A DNA stretch of 64,000 nt from Streptomyces sp. WM4235 (GCF_001279725.1 NZ_LGDE01000204.1:1-64000), one strand, 5' to 3'. Positions 55,161 through 63,972 are shown, counted from the first letter of the stretch. The notes: generated by a model not told the origin, from the sequence alone. Numbers and translations: made by a program.

Positions 55161-58100
55161 TCACACGGCGAGGGGCTCCAGATCGCGGTGCACCCGCCGC
55201 TCGTCGCGGGCGTAGCGGGTCAGACCGTGGTCCTCGCCGAGCAGCCGCGTCAACTCGGCCACGGCCTCCGCCCGCACCCGGGCGGCCTCCTCCTTGCGCC
55301 CCATCATGTCCAGGCTGACCGCCATGTTGGAGGCGCTCGCCAGGGTCTCGGGGTGATGCACTCCCAGCGCCTCGCGCAGCCGCATCACCGACAACCGCTC
55401 CAGTTCCAGCGCGCCCTCCGGATCACCCAGGTCCGCCCGGGCGTTGGCCAGGTTCAGATGGGTGAAGATCGTGTGCGGGTGGTTGTCGCCCAACACCTCG
55501 CTCATGTGTCGGATCGTCTGCCGCAACATCGGCTCCGCCGTGTCCGCCGCACCCGTGCCCCAGTGGAACACCGCGAGGTTGTTGACCGCGGCCAGGGTGT
55601 ACGGGTGCCGCTCGCCCGGCACCTTCATGAACTCGTCCACCACCTCCTGCGCCAGGTCCCGCGCCGCGCCCGGATCACCCGTCGCGAACAGGTCGGACGC
55701 GAGGTTGAGTTCGCAGGCCAACAGGTCGGGGTTGACCGAGGTGTACTTGGCCCGGTACCGGTTGCGGGTCGCCGTCGTCAGCCGCAGCGCGTCCTCCAAC
55801 TCGCCCGCCCTGCGCAGCGACACCGCCAGGTTCTTGGCGGCCGACAGGGTGCCCGGGAAGGCCCGGCCCAGCGTCCGCTTGTAGATCTCGTACGTCCGTG
55901 CCAGGAGCTGCACCGAATCGTCGTACCGGCCGACCTCGCGCAGGTCACGGGCCAGGTTCTGGGCCGACGAGAGCGTGTACGGGTGGTCCGTGCCCAGCAC
56001 CTCGGTGCGCCGGTCGAAGACCTCCTGGTCGATCTCCCGGGCCCGGGCGTACTGGCCGACCATGCGCAGGTTCAGCGCCAGATTGTTGGCCGCGGCCAGG
56101 GTGCGGGGGTGCGCCTCGTGGAATATCTGGCTGAAGCCCTCGTGGGCGGCCGTCGCCAGCTCCATCGCCTCCGCGTACCGACCCAGCGCCCCCAGGTCCA
56201 TCGCCAGACCACTGGTGGTCATGTACGTGTGCGGATGAGAGGGGCCGAGCACCGTCCGCTGCCGCTCCAGCGTGACCTCGCCCAGCTCCTGCGACTCCAC
56301 GAACCGGCCCTGCGAGCGCAGGATGTTGGACAGGTGGAAGCGCAGGTACAGGTACTGGAGGTCGTCGTTGCCGAGGGTGTCCTTCCAGATCTCCCGCAGC
56401 TCCTCGCCGAGTTGGTACGCGGCCTTGAAGTCGCCGCGCTTCCAGAGGTAGCGGACCCGGTCGATCAACAGCCTGCGGGTCTCCGGCTCCTTGCAGTTGC
56501 GGGCCTCGGAGGGGGTCAGGTGCGGCCAGATGGTGTTGAACCGCGGCCAGGTCTCCGGATTGTCTATCGGCTCGTCGTCGTCCGGCCGGGCCCCCGCCAG
56601 GATCCGGTGCACCGCGTGCCGGGCCTCGCGCTGTTCCTCCTCCGAGAGCTGGGCCCGGATCACGGCCTGGACCAGCCGGTGCACCTGGATGCTGTTGCCG
56701 ACCTGGTCGACCTTGGCCATCGCGAACCGGCCGATCTCCCGGATCACCCGGCCCAGCATCAGCTTCTCCTGGAGCGAGGAGTCGTACGGCTTGAGCGCGT
56801 TGATCATCTCCTTGCTGTAGAGGAGGTTCGCGGAGATCGGCTCGGGCGCGAAGAACGCGCAGAGCTGGAGCAGCCGCACGGCGGCGGGGGAGCGGGACTG
56901 GAGCCGCTCGATGGACACGTTCCAGGTGGCGGCCACCGGCTCCGGGTACCCGGGGGGCTGGTTCAACCCCAGCACCCGGGCCGCCTGCTCCGCCAACTGC
57001 TCCAGGTACGCGGACACCGGCGTCGCCGTCTCCGCGATCCAGGCGCCCGCCTGCTCGACCGCCAACGGGAGGTCACCCACCGCCACGGCCACCTGCTCGG
57101 CGTCCTCCTTGGTGAGCCCCGGCGCGCGGCGCTGGAGGTGCTCGATGGACTCCTCGCGCAGGAACACGTCCACCGGGAGCGCGTCGCCGTACTGCGACCA
57201 GGACTGGTTGCGCGAGGTCACCAGCACGTGCCCCGGGCCGCCCGGCGGGAAGAACCGCTTCAGGGTCTCGGGATCGTCGGCGTTGTCGAAGACCAGCAGC
57301 CACCGCGAGGTCGGCACCCCGCGCCGGAGCAGGTCGATGGCCTCCTGGGAAGCGGCCGACATGTCCTCGCCGGTCTGCGCGCCGAGGCGTACGGCCAGCT
57401 CCGCGAGGGCCGCCACCACGTCGTCGGTCTGTTCCGAGGAGATCCACCAGACCAGGTCGTAGTCGGCCATGAACCGGTGCACGTACTCCAGCGCCACCTG
57501 CGTCTTGCCCACGCCGCCGAGCCCGTACAGCGTCTGCGGCTGCGGCAGCACCACGGCCATGCCGCCGCCGAGCTGGTCGCGCATCCGCTCCAGCACGATG
57601 CTGCGCCCCGTGAACCCGGGGTTGCGGGGCGGAGCGTTCCAGATCTTCGGGACCGTCCCGGGGAAGCGGGGCCCGGGCTGGGTGGTGCTGTTGACGGAGT
57701 CCGGCAGGGCCATCGGCCGCTCCACCGCGCGGAGCAGCGCCGTGGTGGCGTGCACCTCGTCCAGGCGGAACAGGTCCACCGGGTTGCGGTCGATGTACGG
57801 GGTCGCCAGCCGTACGTCGCCCACGCGCAGCGGCACCAGCTGGCGTCGCCCCCCGGTCGGGTCCTCCGCGGCCGCCCGGTTCCACACGTCCACGGCCCGG
57901 GCGGACTTGAGGTAGGCGCTGGAGAGCAGCACCACGGTCCGGGCCGCGTTGTCGACGCTGATGCCGGCCCCGCCGAGGGTGTCCCCGCTCCCGCTCCCGT
58001 CGCCCGGCGGGCGTTCGGCGGAGACGTCCTGCGGCACCACCCGGAACCCGGCCCGGGTGAGGACCGACTCGATCCAGTCGGCCCACATGCGGTTCTCGGC

Positions 58101-59144
58101 GACGTAGGAGAGGAACAGGTCGGCGGGCAGGGCGGGGCGCCGCCGGGTGAAGGCGTCCCGGATCCGCATCCGGACGTCCTCCGCGATGGCGGGCATCGAG
58201 ACGATCTCGCCCTCGGTGACCACCGCCGTCAACCGCTCGAACGCGGAGAGGAGGGAGTTGGTGAGACCGGCCTCGTCACCGAAGGTGGCCAGGGTCTCCT
58301 CGTAGGCGTAGTAGGGCCGGTACGGGATCTCCACCGCACCCCAGTACGAGGTGAGTTCGTCCCCGACGAGACCGTTGGGAAAGCGGTCGAACCTGATCCG
58401 GGCCAGGGCCCGGCCCGCGTCGGCCTTCTCCTTCTCGCCCTCGTCGATGCGCATCGGAACCGGGTAGATCTTGATGCCCCGGTCGTTGAAGCGCTCGTCG
58501 ATCTGGCGTGCCACCGAGGCGGCGCCGTCGATCGACTGGTCGGAGAGGGTGAAGCAGTCGACCAGGACGTCCGGCAGGTGCACCGTGCAGATGTCCGCGA
58601 TGTCGGACAGACCGGTCCGGCTGTCGATCAGGACGTAGTCGTAGTTCCGCTTCATGTCGGCGCGTAAGGCGTCGAAGAAGAGACCACCGCCGAGCCGGTC
58701 GTAGAAGTTGTCCCAGTCGAAGGTGGAGACGGTCGCCGAGTACTCGCGGTTCTGTCGGCCCGCCGAGACGAAGTCGAGCGTGCCGCCGTCGGGGAACTCC
58801 CAGCCCAGGGTCTCCGGGGTGAGCGAGACGGCGTGCGGCTGGATCCGCGCGTAGTCCTTGTGCCAGTCGTCGGCGCGCTGCACCGGGCTGGTGGCGGCCC
58901 AGGCGTACTCGCTGATCAGGTCGATGACCCCGGTGGTGGCCCCGAGGGTGGAGGGGTCCAGGAAGGGATGGAAGAAACGGTGCAGCCCCGGTGCCTCCAG
59001 GTCCCAGTCCACGGCGAGCACGCGCTTGCCGTTGGCCGCGAGGATCCAGGCGGTGTTGGCGAGCGCCATCGTGCGGCCGGTACCGCCCTTGTACGAATAG
59101 AAGGTGACGATGCGTCCGTCACGGCTGTCACGACTCGCTGTCAT
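55161..59144 (-). CDS. fxsT: FxSxx-COOH system ParA-TIR-NB-ARC-TPR protein
   Basis: The product is 1,327 aa from ATG 59144, overlapping fxsC by 17 nt, with GGGGGG 6 nt upstream. Modules: a MinD/ParA-like ATPase (1-310) with FYSYKGGTGRTMALANT (Arg where the second P-loop Lys is usual). A TIR-like domain (340-475) has LFLSYVAENRMWADWIESVL. NB-ARC (510-800) has LYGLGGVGKTQVALEYV and RWLLVFDNADD. About nine TPR pairs (880-1310) each carry an LG-x-x-HP-x-T signature, as in LGPSHPHTYMTTSGLA. It is cytoplasmic. It is likely a ligand-sensing switch of the Fxs locus; the ligand and output are unknown. Confidence 0.9.
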   Translation of the reverse strand: MTASRDSRDGRIVTFYSYKGGTGRTMALANTAWILAANGKRVLAVDWDLEAPGLHRFFHPFLDPSTLGATTGVIDLISEYAWAATSPVQRADDWHKDYARIQPHAVSLTPETLGWEFPDGGTLDFVSAGRQNREYSATVSTFDWDNFYDRLGGGLFFDALRADMKRNYDYVLIDSRTGLSDIADICTVHLPDVLVDCFTLSDQSIDGAASVARQIDERFNDRGIKIYPVPMRIDEGEKEKADAGRALARIRFDRFPNGLVGDELTSYWGAVEIPYRPYYAYEETLATFGDEAGLTNSLLSAFERLTAVVTEGEIVSMPAIAEDVRMRIRDAFTRRRPALPADLFLSYVAENRMWADWIESVLTRAGFRVVPQDVSAERPPGDGSGSGDTLGGAGISVDNAARTVVLLSSAYLKSARAVDVWNRAAAEDPTGGRRQLVPLRVGDVRLATPYIDRNPVDLFRLDEVHATTALLRAVERPMALPDSVNSTTQPGPRFPGTVPKIWNAPPRNPGFTGRSIVLERMRDQLGGGMAVVLPQPQTLYGLGGVGKTQVALEYVHRFMADYDLVWWISSEQTDDVVAALAELAVRLGAQTGEDMSAASQEAIDLLRRGVPTSRWLLVFDNADDPETLKRFFPPGGPGHVLVTSRNQSWSQYGDALPVDVFLREESIEHLQRRAPGLTKEDAEQVAVAVGDLPLAVEQAGAWIAETATPVSAYLEQLAEQAARVLGLNQPPGYPEPVAATWNVSIERLQSRSPAAVRLLQLCAFFAPEPISANLLYSKEMINALKPYDSSLQEKLMLGRVIREIGRFAMAKVDQVGNSIQVHRLVQAVIRAQLSEEEQREARHAVHRILAGARPDDDEPIDNPETWPRFNTIWPHLTPSEARNCKEPETRRLLIDRVRYLWKRGDFKAAYQLGEELREIWKDTLGNDDLQYLYLRFHLSNILRSQGRFVESQELGEVTLERQRTVLGPSHPHTYMTTSGLAMDLGALGRYAEAMELATAAHEGFSQIFHEAHPRTLAAANNLALNLRMVGQYARAREIDQEVFDRRTEVLGTDHPYTLSSAQNLARDLREVGRYDDSVQLLARTYEIYKRTLGRAFPGTLSAAKNLAVSLRRAGELEDALRLTTATRNRYRAKYTSVNPDLLACELNLASDLFATGDPGAARDLAQEVVDEFMKVPGERHPYTLAAVNNLAVFHWGTGAADTAEPMLRQTIRHMSEVLGDNHPHTIFTHLNLANARADLGDPEGALELERLSVMRLREALGVHHPETLASASNMAVSLDMMGRKEEAARVRAEAVAELTRLLGEDHGLTRYARDERRVHRDLEPLAV

Positions 59145-60558
59145 CCGCGTCCCCCCGGTCTGATTCGTTGTGGTCGGCGGCGTCCCGGCCGCGCGGCTCG
59201 CTGTTCCGGTCTTCTCCGTTCCGGTGCTCGTGGTCGCGACCCTCACCGTCGCGGTGTTCGCCGTCCCGGGACTCGCTGTCGGGCGGGAAGGGGGCGGGCG
59301 GCGGCAGCGGCACGGGCGGCCCGTTCATCCCCATCGGCCCGATCAGCCGCGGGCGTTCGGTGTGGGTGCCGCCGGCCGGTGGATAGACCTGGGCGTGTCT
59401 GAGGAACTGCTGCGCGGCCGCCTCCACGACCTGCGGCAGGATCTGCCCGAGCGTCTCCATGTTGGCCACGCCGTTCGCGGCGGCCCGGCACGCGGCCCGG
59501 CCCTGGCCCATCTTGACGGGCATGGTGTCCTCCAGCCGGTGCGCCAGTTCGCTCTCCTTCGCCCGGCTCTGGTGGTCGTACCGGTTCCACGGCACGACCA
59601 CGTTGATCCACGGCCGGGACTCCTGATCGAAGGCGGCGAGTCGCCGGCGGCGCTGCTCGTCCTCGACCGCCCAACGGTCGACGATCAGGATCTCCGGGCG
59701 GGTCGGCGGCTGCTTGCTGTCGAAGTGCCCGGCCTCGTCGTCGAAGGAACCGATGCTGGTCTGGTAGTTGAGGTTCCTGACCAGGTCCTCCGCGATCAGG
59801 GCGACGGGCCGCTGGGACGCCGGGTGGTACGGGTTCCAGTCCAGCGCGCTGTCCCCGTAGTACTCGGGGCTGCGCCCCTCCGGCAGGTCGTGGCGGGACG
59901 CGGCGGCGACGGTCACGTGGAGGGAGCGGGCCGGATTGTCGGAGCTGCCGAAGGCGCTGGGCACCACCCGGTAGTCCACCGGGCGGACGGGGTCGAGGCG
60001 GACGGTCTCCGCGACGCGGACGATGCGTTTGGCGAGTTCGTAGACGGCCCGCTCGTACTGCTCCGCGTACCCCCGCAGTTTGATCAGCCCGTACAGCCCG
60101 TCGGTGACGTAGCGCTCGCCGAAGGTGTTGTGGTTGAACTGCAACCGCTCCGCCGGGCCCGGGAGTTGGGACGGCGGCACCGGTACCCACAGGGCGGGGA
60201 CGATGGCCTCGGCCGGCTCGTTGCTCGCCGCTCCGTGCTGGATGGCGCGCTGCGCGAAGGCGAACCACTCCTTCCCGCACATCTCGCTGGCGAAGTAGCG
60301 CGGCGAGAACAGCGGGACGAAGACCCGGCAGGTGGCGAGCGCCGTGCCGAGCCGCTCCGACCAGCCCTCCCCGCTGCGTATCTCCCGGTCCATGAAACCC
60401 GCCTCGGAGCCGGCGGGCAGATCGGTCAGCGCCATGACGTGACTGCAGAGATCGCGGAAGAGACGCTCGACCCACATGTCCGGGTCGGGCCCCCCGGCCC
60501 CGAATCTCGGTGTATGCGCATAACTGAGAAAGAAGTACGGCTGCACTGATGCGGGCAC
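59128..60558 (-). CDS. fxsC: TIR-like protein FxsC
   Basis: The product is 476 aa from GTG 60558. The frame stays open to ATG 60618, but the family begins just before PYFFLSYAHTPRF. The N-terminal TIR-like domain (residues ~5-150) ends in VFVPLFSPRYFASEMCGKEWFAFAQR, with the CGKEW Glu in the position of the TIR catalytic Glu. The middle repeats a Rossmann-like pattern (PEILIVDRWAVEDEQR, PWINVVVPWNRYD). The last ~60 residues are Asp/Glu/Arg-rich (HRDGEGRDHEHRNGEDR). It overlaps fxsT. It is expected to act with FxsT. Confidence 0.85.
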   Translation of the reverse strand: MPASVQPYFFLSYAHTPRFGAGGPDPDMWVERLFRDLCSHVMALTDLPAGSEAGFMDREIRSGEGWSERLGTALATCRVFVPLFSPRYFASEMCGKEWFAFAQRAIQHGAASNEPAEAIVPALWVPVPPSQLPGPAERLQFNHNTFGERYVTDGLYGLIKLRGYAEQYERAVYELAKRIVRVAETVRLDPVRPVDYRVVPSAFGSSDNPARSLHVTVAAASRHDLPEGRSPEYYGDSALDWNPYHPASQRPVALIAEDLVRNLNYQTSIGSFDDEAGHFDSKQPPTRPEILIVDRWAVEDEQRRRRLAAFDQESRPWINVVVPWNRYDHQSRAKESELAHRLEDTMPVKMGQGRAACRAAANGVANMETLGQILPQVVEAAAQQFLRHAQVYPPAGGTHTERPRLIGPMGMNGPPVPLPPPAPFPPDSESRDGEHRDGEGRDHEHRNGEDRNSEPRGRDAADHNESDRGDADDSES

Positions 60559-60637
60559 ACGCCCCCCGTCCCGAAGATGCGAGCGAAGAAACATCATTCC
60601 GGAGCTGCTTCGCGACATCCCCTCATCGTTCAGTCAA

Positions 60638-61417
60638 TCAGCATCTGTTTTCGGTCATCCAGTCAAGGGCGTGATCGACGGCATCCGGAATCGAGAAGAG
60701 CAGGGCCGAGACGCCGCCCACCCGCCCCCTGCGCACCTGTGAATCCGGGAACGTCGCGCCGATCTCCGCGAAGTCGCCGTCGTCCAGTGCCACGTCCTCG
60801 TACGTCGTCCATTCCCTCCCCTGCTGACCCCCCGGAAGGTTCACCTTCACCACACAGTCGTACATGCGCAAGGGGGGCTTCGGAATTCGATACTCCGCGA
60901 GATGGAAAGCAGTGCAAACTGAAAACCCCACATTGATCATGAGTACCTGCCCTCCCTCCCAGCACAGCTTTCCCAGAGGCGACTCCTCGCCCATGTGGCT
61001 TTCGATCCGATGACCCGCGCACAGGCGCTCCGCGTCCTTCCCGAGCGCGGCGAAGGAGGTCTGCGGGTGGTCGCTGCGCACGGCTCCCGGCGCGGTGCGC
61101 ACGGCCTCGGCCAGGGCGCCCATGCCCTGGCTCGGTGTGGTCGCCGGGTCGAAGGCCGGCATCCGGGCGCGGAACGCCGCCGCCTCGGACGCGCTCAGCC
61201 CGGCGATCCCTGCCAGGTGGGCGCTGGAGGTGAGGGAGTTCTCCGGGGTGAAGGTCGGCACCACCAGCGTGCCGTGCGGGCCGAGCACCCCGGTCAGGGC
61301 GTCGCGCAGCACCTCGGCGCGCAGGCCGGTCCCGCCGAGCCCGGCGTGCACCAGCAGCCGGGTCCGGGGTCGGACGCCGAGCAGGCGCAGGTGGACGGCG
61401 AGGGCGAGGGCGCTCAC
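60638..61417 (-). CDS. AAC(3)-family N-acetyltransferase-like protein
   Basis: The product is 259 aa from GTG 61417, overlapping the fxsB stop (GTGA). LLVHAGLGGTGLRAEVLRDAL is the acetyl-CoA-binding entry. GTLVVPTFTPENSLTSS, FRARMPAFDPATTPSQGMGALAEAVR and GEESPLGKLCWEGGQVLMINVGF are antibiotic-acetyltransferase family segments. TAFHLAEYRIPKP holds the conserved His-x-x-Glu of the active site. It is complete and looks functional. In this operon the natural substrate is more likely the Fxs peptide or another component than an aminoglycoside (inference). Confidence 0.88.
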   Translation of the reverse strand: MSALALAVHLRLLGVRPRTRLLVHAGLGGTGLRAEVLRDALTGVLGPHGTLVVPTFTPENSLTSSAHLAGIAGLSASEAAAFRARMPAFDPATTPSQGMGALAEAVRTAPGAVRSDHPQTSFAALGKDAERLCAGHRIESHMGEESPLGKLCWEGGQVLMINVGFSVCTAFHLAEYRIPKPPLRMYDCVVKVNLPGGQQGREWTTYEDVALDDGDFAEIGATFPDSQVRRGRVGGVSALLFSIPDAVDHALDWMTENRC

Positions 61418-63678
61418 GCGTCGACCGCCTTCAGTTCCCAGCGCAGCTCCTCCACCAGGCGTTTGCCCGTGATGGTCAGTTCGGCCGCTCCGGACAGCCG
61501 GTCCAGGGCCCGGTGGATGGGGTCGGCGGCGCCGGGTTCGGGGCCCGCGACGGCCCGCCGGTAGGCCTCCACCGCCACCCGCTCGTGTACGTCGGCCAGC
61601 AGTCGGGACACCGGTACGGGCCGCTCCCGCCAGGGCGACGGGTGCTGCCACTCCCCGTCCAGGGCGTACAGGTCGGCCACCTCGGTCAGCGCGCGCAGGC
61701 GGGCCCGGCGGCGGCCGGTCAGGAGCGCGAGCGCCGTCTCCCGCACCCCCGCCCCGTACGGGACGCCGAGCGCCCCGGGGGCGTGACGGCCGGCCTCCCC
61801 CCAGCCGTGCTCCCGGGGTCCGCCGGCCAGTGGGGTCAGCGTGGTCAGCCCGGCGGCGGCCGCCCGGGCGAACTCCGGGACCGTGTCGTGCAGCAGGGCC
61901 CAGGCCCGGTCCAGGAGACCCCGCCACTCCTCGGCCTCGCCCGCCCCGAGCCGCAGCCGGGGCGGGCGGGCGAAGCAGTTGCGGTACGGGTCCAGGTCCT
62001 CCAGGGCCACCGGCGGCGCGTCGGGCCCGGGCGCCCAGGTCCGTACGGGCTGCCAGCGCGCGTCCCCCGCCGCCGGTCCGAAGCGGTGTTCGGCGCGGCC
62101 GTCCCGTACGGCGTACCCGTCGTCGACGGCGCGGAGCGCGGCTCGCCCCCGCGTGCCCGGCTCGCCGAGCCGCAGCAGTCCCAGGGTCGGCAGGTACACC
62201 TCGCCGTCCCGGTAGACCACCTCGGCGGGCAGGTTCAACCCGCCGCGCAGCACGGCGGCGGCGGCCAGCGCGGCCAGCCGACGGGCCGGGCCGGCGTCCT
62301 CCCGGGGGCCCTCGTGCTCCGGGTCCAGGGCCGCCAGTACCCACGTCCGGGTGAACGGGTGGTCCAGGACGGCGTCCAGGGCGTCCGCGCCGGCGTCCCC
62401 GGACCGCTCCACGGCCGCCAGCAGTTCCCAGGCCCGGGCCCAGTCGGGGTCACCCGTCCGGTCGGCGTTCAACCGGGCCAGCAGCACCCGGGTCAGCTCC
62501 TGCTGGGACCGGGCCAGTTCGGTCGGGTCGGTGAGTTCCGGGGCGGTCTCGCGCCGCGCGGTGCGACCCTCCACGCCGTCCACCAGTTCGCGCAGGTCGG
62601 CGCAGTACACGGAGGGGTGGTCGAAGCTCCCGCCGGTGGCGGGGTCGGGCCGGTAGCGGTGGGCGTAGAGTCCGCCGCCGCACGAGCGTACGACGGGGCA
62701 GCGCCGGCACGTGTCGCTGACACCGGACAGCCCCTGCTGTCGGGCGCGCACCCCGGGGTGGGCCGCCACCTGGTCGAAGGTGTGGTCGAAGACGTTGAAG
62801 CCGGTGGCCGCGGCCCCCTCGAAGGCGGTCTTGAGGGAATCGACCTGCTCCAGTTGTCCGTCGGTCTCGACGACGACGAGGTCGGTCGGGGCCAGACCCA
62901 GGGACTCCGTCAGGCTGGGACCGCCGCGCAGGGTGGACAGCAGCGACTCGAAGAGCCGTACGGGGACGGGTCGTTCCCGGCGCTCCCAGTGGTCGAAGAC
63001 CCGCAGCAGCCAGCGCGCGTACGCGTCGGGGGCGCCGTCCGGGCGGACCGGAGGGGTCTCCCAGGTGGCGTGGGGGAGCAGGAAGTCCACCCGGGGGGGC
63101 TCCAGCTCCACGAGGGCGTCGAGCACGGCGACGGGGTCGTTGGCCACGTCCACGGTGCAGAGCAGCCCCTGGTAGAGGTGGCGGTAGGGCTCGGAGCGGA
63201 GCAGCGCGACGGCGGCGAGGACCAGGGGGTGGCTGGTGCGGCCGTCCGCGAACCGGCGGTGGCGGTCGTTCGCGGCGCGGTCCCCGTCGAGGGAGATGCC
63301 GACCCGGACGTCGTACTCGGCGAAGAGGTCCAGATGGCGGTGACCGAGCTGGAGCCCGTTGGTGTGGATGCGCAGATCCAGGGCGGCGATTCCGTCGAGG
63401 GCGCGGGTGAATTCCTCGCACACGAGCCGGAGTCGGGCGGTGCCCGCCAGCAGGGGTTCCCCTCCGTGGAGAATCACCGTGACAGAGGGGAGAGCATGGT
63501 CACGGGCATGTTCGGCGAGCCGCGACGCGGTGTGTGCGATCACCTCGGGGGAGATCACCTTCGGCCGGGCTCGCCAGCTCTGATCTGCGTGTTCGTAGAC
63601 GTAGCAATGATCACAAGCGAGATCGCATCTGCTGTGAACTTTCAGGACGATCTCGCGAAATGCGATCAGGCCGGTCAT
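61414..63678 (-). CDS. fxsB: FxsB: radical SAM/SPASM cyclophane-forming peptide maturase
   Basis: The product is 754 aa from ATG 63678; the SD is weak. The radical SAM cluster motif CDLACDHC is at residues 18-25 and the SAM loop LHGGEP at 70-75. SPASM Cys are at 324, 327, 333 and 359 (TCRRCPVVRSC...YCADL). Residues 361-754 are a second domain; ALLTGRRRARLRAL near 652 lines up with the HExxH helix of FxsB-linked domains but lacks the metal ligands. It installs a C-C link on the FxS core of the precursor encoded 29 nt upstream (family knowledge). It is co-transcribed with the downstream fxs genes. Confidence 0.93.
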   Translation of the reverse strand: MTGLIAFREIVLKVHSRCDLACDHCYVYEHADQSWRARPKVISPEVIAHTASRLAEHARDHALPSVTVILHGGEPLLAGTARLRLVCEEFTRALDGIAALDLRIHTNGLQLGHRHLDLFAEYDVRVGISLDGDRAANDRHRRFADGRTSHPLVLAAVALLRSEPYRHLYQGLLCTVDVANDPVAVLDALVELEPPRVDFLLPHATWETPPVRPDGAPDAYARWLLRVFDHWERRERPVPVRLFESLLSTLRGGPSLTESLGLAPTDLVVVETDGQLEQVDSLKTAFEGAAATGFNVFDHTFDQVAAHPGVRARQQGLSGVSDTCRRCPVVRSCGGGLYAHRYRPDPATGGSFDHPSVYCADLRELVDGVEGRTARRETAPELTDPTELARSQQELTRVLLARLNADRTGDPDWARAWELLAAVERSGDAGADALDAVLDHPFTRTWVLAALDPEHEGPREDAGPARRLAALAAAAVLRGGLNLPAEVVYRDGEVYLPTLGLLRLGEPGTRGRAALRAVDDGYAVRDGRAEHRFGPAAGDARWQPVRTWAPGPDAPPVALEDLDPYRNCFARPPRLRLGAGEAEEWRGLLDRAWALLHDTVPEFARAAAAGLTTLTPLAGGPREHGWGEAGRHAPGALGVPYGAGVRETALALLTGRRRARLRALTEVADLYALDGEWQHPSPWRERPVPVSRLLADVHERVAVEAYRRAVAGPEPGAADPIHRALDRLSGAAELTITGKRLVEELRWELKAVDA

Positions 63679-63707
63679 TCCACCAGTCTAGAGCGCCTAC
63701 TTCGTTG

Positions 63708-63872
63708 TCAGAGCGCAGAGTTGAAGATCGGTGCCTGAACGTGACGACCGGATTCCGTCCGCAACACGCGGCCGAGTGTCGTCGCCGCCGAGGTGCTGTG
63801 CACGTCGATGCGGTCGAGCGGGACCCGGGAGGTCTTGACCGTGGTGGTCGGGGGGGTTGCGGAAGTGTTCAC
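63708..63872 (-). CDS. fxsA: FxSxx-COOH RiPP precursor peptide
   Basis: The product is 54 aa from GTG 63872, with AAGGA 7 nt upstream. TTG 63938 would give 76 aa but coincides with the predicted transcription start. The leader has SRVPLDRIDVHSTSAATTLGRVL, the helical recognition segment of the family. The peptide ends VQAPIFNSAL, so the last five residues are F-N-S-A-L, exactly the FxSxx-COOH pattern. FxsB is expected to link Phe and Asn (or the residue at that position) into a three-residue cyclophane. No transporter or protease gene is adjacent. Confidence 0.88.
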   Translation of the reverse strand: MNTSATPPTTTVKTSRVPLDRIDVHSTSAATTLGRVLRTESGRHVQAPIFNSAL

Positions 63873-63940
63873 GACACCGTCCTTGGGGAAGCCGGGTGGA
63901 ATGGGCAGGGGGTTGACAGCGGCGCGCGCCAGTGTCAAGC

Positions 63941-63959
63941 GTGGACTTTACTCGTCCAC
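63941..63959. promoter_or_regulatory. inverted repeat overlapping the fxs -10
   Basis: GTGGAC-TTTACTC-GTCCAC, a perfect 6-bp palindrome covering the -10 region. It could be an operator. Confidence 0.35.
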
Positions 63960-63972
63960 ACCCCATTGGCAA
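63945..63972 (-). promoter_or_regulatory. putative fxs operon promoter
   Basis: On the minus strand, TTGCCA (63972-63967), 16 nt and TAAAGT (63950-63945). The predicted start of transcription is near 63938, giving fxsA a leader of ~66 nt. Confidence 0.55.

Noticed and set aside
55041..58667. 1,208-codon open frame on the plus strand
   Set aside because: It is antisense to fxsT, has no SD or family motifs and a composition typical of GC-rich shadow frames.
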